Positions 44,867-53,138 of a stretch of 64,000 nt of DNA are shown here, piece after piece; the stretch's first letter is position 1, and each line of letters opens with the position of its first letter. The DNA lies in NCBI RefSeq assembly GCF_017874615.1, contig NZ_JAGIKV010000008.1:186001-250000 (forward strand), given 5' to 3'. The notes under the pieces are model-generated. The model did not search any database and was not told where the DNA came from. It worked only from the letters and a program-made list of their open reading frames with translations. This stretch comes from Paenibacillus xylanexedens (GTDB taxonomy: Bacteria > Bacillota > Bacilli > Paenibacillales > Paenibacillaceae). The position numbers were made by a program, and so were the translations under genes.

Positions 44867-45412
44867 TTAAGGTTTAACTACAGAGAGAAGAGACTCATTC
44901 CCCTCAGAGATCACCGTCACATCTGGTGTAAACGTTGCATCACTTACATGTAGCGTTTCTCCAAGTTCCATAGTACTAATGTCAAATTCAATCGACGTTG
45001 GCAAGTGTCTCGGCAATGCCTCCACTTCAATAGAAGATAATTGAACTTGCACGACTCCGCCCTGTTTTGTACCGATCGGTGTGCCGTTGAACTTCACAGG
45101 AATTTTAGTACGCAGGATCTCATTGGTCTGCACCTGCTGAAAATCCACATGAAGTAAATCCCGTGTAACTGGATCACGCTGGAGATCTTCCAACAATACC
45201 GTCAATGAGTCTTTCTCTTCAAACTGCAGTTCGATAAAACCAGACGTACCCTGCTTCAACCATTTTTGAAATTGTATTGTTGGAATATGAATCATTTCAT
45301 TCTCCGTATTTTTGCCAAAAACAATACCTGGCAAACGCCCGGATTTACGTAAATCCCTAAGCCGGGATGTATTTAATGGAATGCGGTTCTCCGCTTGAAA
45401 ACTAGTAGTCAT
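44867..45412 (-). CDS. rplY: Ribosomal protein L25 / general stress protein Ctc
   Basis: 181 residues: an N-terminal L25 5S-rRNA-binding beta barrel (about 5-90: 'TSRLRDLRKSGRLPGIVFGKNTEN', 'LLEDLQRDPVTRDLLHVDFQQV') and the C-terminal TL5/Ctc domain (about 95-180). The two-domain form is the Ctc type of Bacillales and binds 5S rRNA on the 50S subunit. GAGGAG precedes the ATG. A 28-codon ORF with an excellent ribosome binding site ends one base before this start, so translation may be coupled to it. Confidence 0.93.
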   Translation of the reverse strand: MTTSFQAENRIPLNTSRLRDLRKSGRLPGIVFGKNTENEMIHIPTIQFQKWLKQGTSGFIELQFEEKDSLTVLLEDLQRDPVTRDLLHVDFQQVQTNEILRTKIPVKFNGTPIGTKQGGVVQVQLSSIEVEALPRHLPTSIEFDISTMELGETLHVSDATFTPDVTVISEGNESLLSVVKP

Positions 45413-45413
45413 G

Positions 45414-45500
45414 CTATGTTCGCTCCTCTTTATTAAATGATATTTTCACATTTTTCATACTCATCCAACCATCCCCTGTTGGGGCTAAAGAGAGAAACAT
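45414..45500 (-). CDS. Short upstream ORF (28 aa) coupled to rplY
   Basis: ATG at 45500 has GGAGGTGG seven bases upstream, one of the best ribosome binding sites in the window. The 28-codon frame (beginning 'MFLSLAPTGDGW', ending 'NKEERT') stops with TAG at 45414-45416, one base before the rplY ATG. It contains that gene's own ribosome binding site. It could be a coupling leader or a genuine small protein. No family recognised. Confidence 0.5.
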   Translation of the reverse strand: MFLSLAPTGDGWMSMKNVKISFNKEERT

Positions 45501-45702
45501 AGCATCACCACCTCCATATACGATCCAATTGATTTTAAAATACATTTAATGTAAGCACCCATAATATACATGAAGGCACTCTACTCCGAAGAGTAGAATG
45601 CCTATGGGATGCTTCAACCCTATCATAGAAACATAGATTTGTCGATTTAACCCGAAGTAAATGACAGAACATCGTCTATCACGTCTACACTCCATATGGC
45701 AG

Positions 45703-45735
45703 AAAGGGCCCTTCCTTTGTCAGGAAGAGCCCCTA
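45703..45735 (-). terminator. Terminator of the 5'-nucleotidase gene
   Basis: GGGCTCTTCC pairs with GGAAGGGCCC (minus strand, one mismatch) and TTTCT follows. A second hairpin (AGGCA-TCTACT / AGTAGA-TGCCT) lies at about 45572-45602 in the otherwise empty 45501-45702 spacer. Confidence 0.75.
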
Positions 45736-45763
45736 TTAATATAAAATTTGAATAAGTTCTACA

Positions 45764-47887
45764 TTATGAAGCTTTTGCTGCAACAGCTTTTTCAATTAAT
45801 GCTTTTGCAGCGTTAGTAGTCAGACCTTGTTTAGGTTGAAGTGATTTTTTATCTGTTCCAGCAAAAATACCTTTGTCAATCAGTTTTGCCATAGGTTTAA
45901 TTGCATAGGCAGACACGGATTTACCATCTTCGAAACTAGCAATAATCGTAGCAGCGTCTTTATCAGTCGCTTGATCTTTTACCAATTTAGCAAGAATGGT
46001 AGCAGCTTCTTCACGCGTGATATCCCGATCAGGATAGAAGTTTCCACCATAACCTTGGATGAATCCAGCATGCGTAGCTTCAGCAATCGCATCTGCATAT
46101 GCAGCATTAGCCGCAACATCCTTGAATGCAGGTGCTGTAGCTACTTCGTTAAGTTTCAACATGTCGACCAGAGCACTTACAAATTCAGCACGAGAAATGA
46201 CTTCTGTTGTTACAGGTGTTTCTGTTGGCTCGGTAGATGCAGCCAGGTTTGTGATACGTCCTTCATTTTTAGCTACGATGCTACCGCCTTTATACGTATC
46301 TACGATGTACTGGTAGAATACATCCAGATCGATAGGACCTGCCAGGGATGATTTAGCATCGAGCAGCACTTTATAGTTATCTCCACCTGCAGCCATAAAG
46401 TTGTTAACTACAGCCGTATATGTTTTTGCAGGATCAATCGTTGTGCCATCTTCCAGACTAAGACCCGTAACACGTTCTGCGACCGGCTTATTAAAATCTG
46501 CAGTGTATTTCAAACCAGAGATTTGGAGTGTTTTGGTATTAGGTGTACCGTCAGCATTGGTACCCCATTGCTGCTGTAACAAGGTTTTAACCTGTTCGCC
46601 AGTCAGCTCAAGTTTTACTAGAGTATTACCAAACGGTTGGATTTTGGCAAGATCAGCAAAGGTCACATCGCCTTGTGGCAGATCCGCACGAATACCGCCT
46701 GGATTCATAAATGCAAAGTCAGCAGCACTTGCCTTATCCCCAAAGTCTGCTTCACGCATTGAATCTGCAATGAGATTGCCCAGAGGGGCTTCGTTATTAT
46801 AAGCATCTGTACGGGTAACAGAACCATCCGTTGTACCTACTGGCTTCGTCAGCTCAGGATGCTTGTCTAATGATTTTTTAATAATCGCTAGAGATTCAGG
46901 GTCTTCTTTTACACCCTCTTGGAAAGTCGTTGTAACAGTCGCTGATTTTTCAGTTACATCCCCGGTAGCAGGGTCAATCATCAGCTTGATATCTTCAAAA
47001 GCCGTACCATAGGAATAAGCTTGAACGATCAACTTTCCATTCACTTCACCGTTAGCCAAAGCATGATTGTCACCTGCAACGATAACGTCAACAGGGGAAT
47101 CTGCTGGCAAAGCTTTTGCCAAATCAGCCGCTTCTCCAGTGGTTACGCCTTCTTTGGTTGATGCTGGATCATGCGCCAAAACAATGATCGTTTCTACACC
47201 TTGGTCTTGCAATTCTTTGGCATATTTATTAACGGCTTCCACTTCTTCTGCTGCGCTTAAGAAACGTACGCCAGCTGTCCCTGATGGAGATACTTTGGCA
47301 GGTGTGGATTTCGTCACTAGTCCGATAAATCCAATTTTGACTCCGCCCACTTCTTTAACCACATACGGCTTAATCAATGTTTTTCCTGTGGCAGTCTCAA
47401 TGACGTTTGCATTGACGTAATCAAATTTTGCACCGGCATGCGTTACCTTACCTTCTTTTGGATCAAGGCCACCAAAGATCTGTGCCTTTAAAGCAGCGAC
47501 ACCTTGGTCAAATTCATGATTCCCTAAGGACCCTACATCAAAGCCCATCATATTCATCCATTCCATGGTAGGCTCGTCACGATCCAGAGATGAGGCTGGA
47601 GCAGAAGCACCAACAGAGTCTCCATTATGGAAGAGTAGGGAATGTTCATATTTGGCTTGAGCTTCTTTGAGATAGGTTGCTAGAATTGGAGCTGATCCTG
47701 CCTTCTTATCACCCACGATTGATGTCGTATCTAACTGACCGTGGAAATCATTGATTCCAATCAAGTGTACTTCTACATCGTTACCTGCGGCAGAGACAGA
47801 ACCTGCTGCGCCCAATAGTTGCGTGAGTAATAGTGCAGCGGTAGCTACACGCAGTGTGCTTTTACCCAAAACTTTTTTCCAAAACAT
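45764..47887 (-). CDS. Surface 5'-nucleotidase / metallophosphatase with C-terminal S-layer-homology repeats
   Basis: 707 residues. A signal peptide (about 1-34, cleavage near SVSAAG) precedes a metallophosphatase domain with the binuclear-metal motifs 'GINDFHGQLD', 'FHNGDSVGAS', 'GSLGNHEFDQG', 'LAHDP' and 'AGDNHA'. Next is the 5'-nucleotidase C domain ('NEAPLGNLIADSMREA', 'MNPGGIRADL', 'VNNFMAAGGDNYK', about 350-545). Two or so SLH-type segments from about 570 ('AYADAIAEATHAGFIQGYGGNFYPDRDITREEAATILAKL') attach it to the wall polymer. It hydrolyses extracellular nucleotides to nucleosides and phosphate for scavenging. Confidence 0.93.
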   Translation of the reverse strand: MFWKKVLGKSTLRVATAALLLTQLLGAAGSVSAAGNDVEVHLIGINDFHGQLDTTSIVGDKKAGSAPILATYLKEAQAKYEHSLLFHNGDSVGASAPASSLDRDEPTMEWMNMMGFDVGSLGNHEFDQGVAALKAQIFGGLDPKEGKVTHAGAKFDYVNANVIETATGKTLIKPYVVKEVGGVKIGFIGLVTKSTPAKVSPSGTAGVRFLSAAEEVEAVNKYAKELQDQGVETIIVLAHDPASTKEGVTTGEAADLAKALPADSPVDVIVAGDNHALANGEVNGKLIVQAYSYGTAFEDIKLMIDPATGDVTEKSATVTTTFQEGVKEDPESLAIIKKSLDKHPELTKPVGTTDGSVTRTDAYNNEAPLGNLIADSMREADFGDKASAADFAFMNPGGIRADLPQGDVTFADLAKIQPFGNTLVKLELTGEQVKTLLQQQWGTNADGTPNTKTLQISGLKYTADFNKPVAERVTGLSLEDGTTIDPAKTYTAVVNNFMAAGGDNYKVLLDAKSSLAGPIDLDVFYQYIVDTYKGGSIVAKNEGRITNLAASTEPTETPVTTEVISRAEFVSALVDMLKLNEVATAPAFKDVAANAAYADAIAEATHAGFIQGYGGNFYPDRDITREEAATILAKLVKDQATDKDAATIIASFEDGKSVSAYAIKPMAKLIDKGIFAGTDKKSLQPKQGLTTNAAKALIEKAVAAKAS

Positions 47888-48403
47888 GAATGAAAAAACC
47901 CCTCTCCAATTTTAGATCCTGAGATATTTTACCATAGTTCAATTCATAAAAATCATAAAATATATAAAATGGATGTAAAAATTTTGGAAGATTGATAGAG
48001 GAAATGAAAAACTGCATCTCGAGCTACGCCAAAATTAGTATTTAGCTTCAAATTATTCAAGCGAATAATAGTTTTTTTCTAACTCAGGAGACGAGAGGTT
48101 ATGACGCATTGGACATAAGTGATAGATTCAGAATTTCATATAGAAAAATATGGCTTTTACATTTTTCGGTTGCTATAATGGAAAATAAAGTATGTATTTT
48201 CGCCTGATGATGCTACTCCTCTACTAAAGAACACTTAGCTTCCATCTCCTAAAAAACACACATCCCATTACATAATATGTATCAAAGATTTTCACACTTT
48301 CTATTAAAGGAGGTGACCGTTGGGAGCATTTTAGATCTTAGTTCCCGTTTTACACCAATTGAGGCTAGCTTTAACCATTATAAGAAAAATAGGAGCGTGT
48401 CCA
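47888..48403. other. AT-rich intergenic region upstream of the lectin gene
   Basis: No gene. A consensus AAAGGAGGTGA (48305-48315) stands 90 bp before the lectin start without a convincing ORF behind it: TTG-GGA-GCA-TTT-TAG follows, and a longer frame only overlaps the lectin gene. It may be a leader minicistron. Confidence 0.3.
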
Positions 48404-49030
48404 ATGAACAAACGACTTTTTCCCAGATCTTTTCGAATTCTTATGGCTTGCTTGTTGATTCTTGCATTTGCCGTACCAGCAACAGCTTCTGCTGGCTATC
48501 TTGGAGATAAGCTCACGATCGGCCAAAACATGGCGAAGGGTGATTATCTCACCTCCCAAGATGGCAGGTTCTCAGCCATTTGGCAGAATGACGGGAATTT
48601 TGTTATCTATCAAAACGGTTCTTCTCTCTGGAGTAGCGGTACCAGTAACAGTGGAGCTCTTTCGTTCAAATTTGAACCACAATACGGGAAACCTGTCATC
48701 TATAAATACGGCATGAAATATCAAGATGTATACCAATATGCTAATCGTTTTGGATTCAACCCCGCCACAGGTAAATTCGAATTTTATACAGGTTGGGGAT
48801 GGGATAAAGTTTTGATGATTGATACTTCTGTACAGGTAGCTGCCTGGTCTCCCAATACCACCTCATGGATTCCAGGTCATCACGGGAGCAGCTTACCGGC
48901 TAACACAACGGGTGATACACTGGTCATGCAAAGTGATGGAAATTTAGTTCTCTATAACACAACCCTGACCAATGACTATTATCCGAATAGCTGGATTCCT
49001 GTCTGGGCTTCGAATACAGGCGGGCGTTAA
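48404..49030 (+). CDS. Secreted B-lectin (monocot mannose-binding lectin) domain protein
   Basis: 208 residues from ATG 48404, with AGGAG 8 nt upstream. A signal peptide (cleavage near ASA-GY at about 30) precedes a bulb-type lectin fold. Two canonical mannose-binding signatures QxDxNxVxY are intact: 'QNDGNFVIY' and 'QSDGNLVLY'. The middle segment ('KYQDVYQYANRFGFNPATG') is unusual. In other bacteria such domains occur in lectin-like bacteriocins and in glycan-binding secreted proteins. No killing domain is visible, so sugar binding is the safe call. It is monocistronic with a strong terminator. Confidence 0.82.
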   Translation: MNKRLFPRSFRILMACLLILAFAVPATASAGYLGDKLTIGQNMAKGDYLTSQDGRFSAIWQNDGNFVIYQNGSSLWSSGTSNSGALSFKFEPQYGKPVIYKYGMKYQDVYQYANRFGFNPATGKFEFYTGWGWDKVLMIDTSVQVAAWSPNTTSWIPGHHGSSLPANTTGDTLVMQSDGNLVLYNTTLTNDYYPNSWIPVWASNTGGR

Positions 49031-49040
49031 AATTAGATCG

Positions 49041-49069
49041 AGAGCCGCAGGATGCGCGGCTCTTTTTTT
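49041..49069 (+). terminator. Terminator of the lectin gene
   Basis: AGAGCCGC pairs with GCGGCTCT, followed by seven T residues. Confidence 0.92.
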
Positions 49070-49093
49070 GTTTCCCTAGGAAGATAAATTCAT

Positions 49094-49149
49094 CCGTTAT
49101 CTAAAAGAGGCCAACCGATGATAATCGGCTGACCTCTTTTAGATAACGG
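49094..49149. repeat. 56-bp near-perfect palindrome
   Basis: CCGTTATCTAAAAGAGG (49094-49110) is the exact inverse complement of 49133-49149, and an inner CCGAT/ATCGG also pairs. The A/T runs lie inside the stem, so it could act as a bidirectional terminator, but the outer CCGTTAT extension is not needed for that. Confidence 0.6.
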
Positions 49150-49267
49150 AGTACGGTACAAGATCCCTCATATCATCGGTCGGAATAAACTTGGCTAAAT
49201 CGTAGGACAGTGGAATGCGAGAAAACTTTTTCAATTCTTCATGCAACAGAGAATTATTGTACCTTGA
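49139..49267 (-). pseudogene. C-terminal coding remnant
   Basis: A frame without start codon translates to about 43 residues with protein-like content ('NSLLHEELKKFSRIPLSYDLAKF', ending 'LVPYSVI') and stops inside the palindrome. It directly follows the TPR-Imm51 gene and may be the end of a lost immunity gene. Family unknown. Confidence 0.3.
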
Positions 49268-49274
49268 TTTCCAA

Positions 49275-50024
49275 TCAATCTAATTCAGCTCGCGAGAATA
49301 GGTCTTTTATTAAAAAATCATCTTCACATGCGCCCTTAAAGGCTGTTGCAAAACTAAGTATTGCTTCTCTATCGTCCGAATAGGCAGCGAACATATCAGC
49401 TTCAGGATCAAACCGCACGATATGAACTAAATGTGGCATTCGTTCTTTAAGAAACACTGCTGCTAATGAACCCCAATCATAGCCATTGCCCTCAAACCCC
49501 TCTTGGGATCGTGTTTGGAAAATTTCATGCTTATATTCGCCAACACCTAAAATCATGGATATGCTTCCATTATTATGTGAAACTAGCCCGAATGGATTTA
49601 TTTCTTCATTAGCTTCTAACAAACCCTCATCCTGTTCAACGCTAGCGATATGAACCATTTCATTTCCTGCCCTGCCAGCGGCGTTGCGGCTCATTTCTAA
49701 AAACCTCCTGCCATGCGCATCTTCAGGGTCTAGTGCTACAACTTGTTCAAAAGTAGCTATCGCTTCCTTATACTGTTTAAGGTAATAATAAGCGTATCCT
49801 AATCGAAAATGCCAAAGAGGATCATGCTGGCCTTGCTTTTGCACAGATAAAAAATATTTGATTGCTTCCTTATAATTTTCTTGATTATTCAATGCTCTTG
49901 CCAAAAGGCAAACTAAGTCATAGTCCTTGTCTGCTTCGGGTATCTCCATAATTTTGTTAATGATTTTGTCGTGCTGGTTTTTGTTATGCCACAGAGTGAG
50001 TTGTTTCAATAGATCCTTATCCAT
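49275..50024 (-). CDS. TPR protein with C-terminal Imm51-like immunity domain
   Basis: 249 residues. The N-terminal half has two or three tetratricopeptide-type repeats ('YKEAIKYFLSVQKQGQHDPLWHFRLGYAYYYLKQYKEAIATFEQVVALDPEDAHGR' region, 45-105). The C-terminal half (about 150-245: 'EIFQTRSQEGFEGNGYDWGSLAAVFLKERMP', 'FDPEADMFAAYSDDREAILSFATAFKGACED') resembles Imm51 immunity proteins (from memory). Cytoplasmic. The same TPR head recurs in the broken neighbour at 50121-50865 with a different tail, so a constant head is joined to variable immunity tails. No toxin gene is adjacent. Confidence 0.7.
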   Translation of the reverse strand: MDKDLLKQLTLWHNKNQHDKIINKIMEIPEADKDYDLVCLLARALNNQENYKEAIKYFLSVQKQGQHDPLWHFRLGYAYYYLKQYKEAIATFEQVVALDPEDAHGRRFLEMSRNAAGRAGNEMVHIASVEQDEGLLEANEEINPFGLVSHNNGSISMILGVGEYKHEIFQTRSQEGFEGNGYDWGSLAAVFLKERMPHLVHIVRFDPEADMFAAYSDDREAILSFATAFKGACEDDFLIKDLFSRAELD

Positions 50025-50120
50025 CTTTGCATTCTCTCCTCTAACTTTAATCAGGTAATGATTTTAATTTGTAATTCGGTATGCTCATAGGTTTCAGACG
50101 CCAAGGAATCCCAATCGTGA

Positions 50121-50865
50121 CTACCAGTCCCGTTCTTGAATGGCTACTTCTGTATCTATTTCGATACAATAAAAGGCTAAAATATCTTCGACAGTTTGTG
50201 CAATTGATTCTCTCGCAGCTGTTTCAATTTCGCTATCATTTTCATCAAATTCTTCTGCAATATCATTGATTGCGTTAATGGCGAAATTAAGCTTTGCTTG
50301 GATTTCTTCGATATCTTGGTTTCCTTGCTCCAAAAATTCAACAACTTTAACTAGTTCAGCTTTGACTTTATCTACAAGAAAATCAGGGTAATATTTATCA
50401 ATATACATATCTTTTAAGTATTCCAGTGACGCACTATTATTATCTTGAACGGTGAGCAAAAATGGTTTAAAACTGTCTGCAACATTTACTACAACTTCCA
50501 TGGGAACATCCCTTGCTTCGTTGAAAGTAGTTTCTTCGTTTATACCTTTCGATGTAGTAGATTGCTTAAGCTTCATTTTCTTTTGGGCGACTTTACCTCG
50601 GCTCCAATCTAATAATGTCAAAGTAGATTTATCACCTGGATCTAGCTTATCTGTAATTTCAAATTCTCTTAATGCTTCATCATATTGTTTAAGGTAGTAG
50701 TAAGAGTAGCCCACACGAAAGTGCCAAAGAGGGTCATCCTCACCTAGTACTGACCGTATTATAGTCTCTATCTGATTGAGGAATTTCCATAATTCTATCT
50801 ACTATTTTTTCATGTTCATCTTCTTGATGCCAAATAATAAGTTGTGCGAAAGGGTCTTTTTCCAT
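50121..50865 (-). pseudogene. Broken TPR/immunity gene (internal deletion and frameshift), DUF5713-like tail
   Basis: The first ATG (50865) begins a frame whose product is clearly homologous to the neighbour's start ('DPFAQLIIWHQEDEHEKIVDRIMEIPQSDRDY'), but it stops after 41 codons. The remaining frame opens at 'DPLWHFRVGYSYYYLKQYDEAL'. Compared with the intact paralogue, about 27 residues between DY and DPLW are missing and the frame is shifted. The 197-residue downstream frame (from GTG 50714) keeps the partial TPR and a tail ending in 'EIDTEVAIQERDW', similar to DUF5713. A shortened protein could still start internally, but I see no ribosome binding site. Confidence 0.65.
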
Positions 50866-51364
50866 CGCTCTACCACTCTGCCTCTCTTCGTTAATGCATC
50901 CCTATCAAGTAAAACCGGAATTGTGTTTTTCCAATTATAACCTAGGGCAAGTGCAGGTGATAGATCCACTATTGAATTAATCTTCCGATTAGCATACCGT
51001 TACGTTTTCCACTTTTATGGCCCCCGTCGGAATGGGCATCCGTTAGCGAGGACAACATACAAAAAACGGATTTAATGATGATTTCTCATTCATAAATATC
51101 ATAGAGCAAATCTTTAATTACGATGGAAGGATGAGCGAATGCAATCCATAAAGAGATTTTTCGTTTTCTTGGGGAAAATCATAGTACTGATCTGACTGAT
51201 ATTCTCCCATATCGATCCTTCTCGCAGTAAGATAAGCTTATTTTCATATATCGACAAATAAATGTGTTAGACTACTAAAAGAAGAATCGCCGATCTATAT
51301 TAAAGACGCTACACAACTGGATGCAGACAGTTATTACGATAAACGTAGTTAGAAAGGAAACCCC
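50866..51364. other. Intergenic region, no gene supported
   Basis: AT-rich. A short minus-strand frame near 50880-50970 reads protein-like ('ALGYNWKNTIPVLLDRDAL') without a start and may be debris. AAAGGAAA before 51365 is the ribosome binding site of the next gene. Confidence 0.35.
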
Positions 51365-52339
51365 ATGGATAGTTCCTTGAAACAAATAATGAAATCATTA
51401 TTAGCACCCGTGTTTCCCGGTGGAATCATAGCCATTCTGATATTTTATCTTGATTACTTCCAATTCGAACTTGTTGAGAAATTTCTACTTTATGCGGCTT
51501 TTGTCATTGTACCTCTTGTGATTTTACTTTTAAACCATGATGAAAAGAATAAACATCAACGAATGATTTATGCTGCTATGAAATGGCTTCAATTTCCCGC
51601 TGCGCTTCTTACCCTGGCCTCGGTAATGAGTAATAAGATGTGGGGGTTAGAAAGTACGGAAATCCCAGGAATTCTGTCTCTTGGATGGCTACTGTTCACA
51701 CTGCTGCTTGGCATCTATGGCTTGACCACGATTGTAATCTCTAAAGGAAAAGCAGCTGAAATAGCGATTGGTGCGGGGCTCGTTTATTTTTTTATCGGGG
51801 GCATTTGGTTTACCTTATATCAATATCAATTGAACCTGTTCCAAGCTAATCCTTCAACGCACGCGTTAAGCTCGCTCCACTTTCATTTCTCATCTGCAAT
51901 CGTTCCAATTTTTATTGGTGCACTGGGACGCATCATGAAGAAGAAAAGCTGGTATCCCTGGGTTGTTGCCATCGATATCATCGGACCAATCTTGATTGCT
52001 ATTGGTATGATTTTCTCCAAGCCGATTGAATACATTGGTGTCAGTTTGTTCGCCTGCAATATTGTGGTTTACACCGCTTATCTCCTTGCTTACTTGAGGA
52101 AAAATGCTTTGGATATTAAGGCAGCCTTCTTCTTAGGCCTTTCTTGTCTAGCCTTTTACACGGTTGTTGTCATTTCCATCTTCTATCCATTACTGAAAAA
52201 TATGTACTCCTTAACCATACTCGAATTTATTCCCATATACGGATCTCTGCATGCGTTTGGTTTTGTCTTATGTGGACTAATTGGTTGGGTGTATATGGTG
52301 GACTTCATTAAGGAAAAGGCTAACCAATCGGCTTCATAG
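51365..52339 (+). CDS. Polytopic membrane protein, YndJ-like
   Basis: 324 residues with about ten hydrophobic helices covering the whole length, a short basic inner tail and no soluble domain. The 'SSLHFHFSSAIVPIFIGALGR' segment and helix pattern recall the C-terminal part of B. subtilis YndJ, a membrane protein of unknown role. I am only moderately sure. The ATG follows AAAGGAA. A small soluble HEAT-like protein gene lies 91 bp downstream on the same strand. Confidence 0.6.
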   Translation: MDSSLKQIMKSLLAPVFPGGIIAILIFYLDYFQFELVEKFLLYAAFVIVPLVILLLNHDEKNKHQRMIYAAMKWLQFPAALLTLASVMSNKMWGLESTEIPGILSLGWLLFTLLLGIYGLTTIVISKGKAAEIAIGAGLVYFFIGGIWFTLYQYQLNLFQANPSTHALSSLHFHFSSAIVPIFIGALGRIMKKKSWYPWVVAIDIIGPILIAIGMIFSKPIEYIGVSLFACNIVVYTAYLLAYLRKNALDIKAAFFLGLSCLAFYTVVVISIFYPLLKNMYSLTILEFIPIYGSLHAFGFVLCGLIGWVYMVDFIKEKANQSAS

Positions 52340-52430
52340 GAGTAGTTTAGTCAGGTTCGTGCTATAATAGTGATCACATAAATAACATTCATCATTCTGC
52401 CGAGATGGCGATGATTAAGGAGATTGAATT

Positions 52431-52883
52431 TTGACGAACAACCATGATATTGGAGCAGTTAACGAACTACCGGAGAACTTTGAAGAGCTCAAACGAGCGG
52501 CTAACCGGACGTCAAGCTGGAGAGAAAGACTAAATGCGGTGAACGAATTGGGGAACTGGAATACAGCCCCTACCATTAAATTGTTGCAGCATGTTTTGAA
52601 AAATGATCAAGTGCTTCAAGTGCGCGAAGCCGCATATCACAAGCTCAAGCAGTTGGATGAAGATGTACAAATGCCTGCCAAAAACAAAGGTGAGCTGTTT
52701 AAAGGTACTAACAAAATTTTGCTACGGATTAAAAAAAGCCTTCCTGAAGGTCACACATTCGAGCAATTCAAGGAAAAACTGCAAAAGACACGTCTGGATA
52801 TTTATGATACTTACGAGGGCGACAAAGATGCTGAGTTCGATTCCTGGCTCCATGGAATTTGGGAGACACTAGGTAGAAAATAG
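52431..52883 (+). CDS. Small HEAT-repeat-like protein
   Basis: 150 residues, helical. 'SSWRERLNAVNELGNWNTAPTIKLLQHVLKNDQVLQVREAAYHKLKQL' (28-75) is a typical HEAT/armadillo-type repeat pair, and the remainder is charged and helical. Translation begins at TTG 52431, with AAGGAG 8 nt upstream and no better ATG. HEAT proteins bind proteins or nucleic acid; the partner is unknown. A strong terminator follows. Confidence 0.7.
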   Translation: MTNNHDIGAVNELPENFEELKRAANRTSSWRERLNAVNELGNWNTAPTIKLLQHVLKNDQVLQVREAAYHKLKQLDEDVQMPAKNKGELFKGTNKILLRIKKSLPEGHTFEQFKEKLQKTRLDIYDTYEGDKDAEFDSWLHGIWETLGRK

Positions 52884-52913
52884 CCGACGTTCACCGTATA
52901 ATAGCTGAGTATC

Positions 52914-52946
52914 AAGCCACTCCATCAATGGAGTGGCTTCTTTATT
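52914..52946 (+). terminator. Terminator of the HEAT-like gene
   Basis: Eleven-bp perfect stem AAGCCACTCCA / TGGAGTGGCTT with a TCAA loop, followed by a T-rich tail. Confidence 0.93.
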
Positions 52947-53138
52947 TTTTCAGCGTCACCTCCATCAGATGTGGGGGTATTTTCTCTCTAAAAAAGTCAC
53001 CACTGTCAAACTGATCTGACAAAAAAATGCCCTGTCTACTGATTCTTAAAAATCAGTAAACAAAGCGCAAAGTTAGAGCCTACATTCAATTTCACATGTA
53101 CATTCCCCTGTACGATGCGAAGTTGTGTGCTATAAGAT

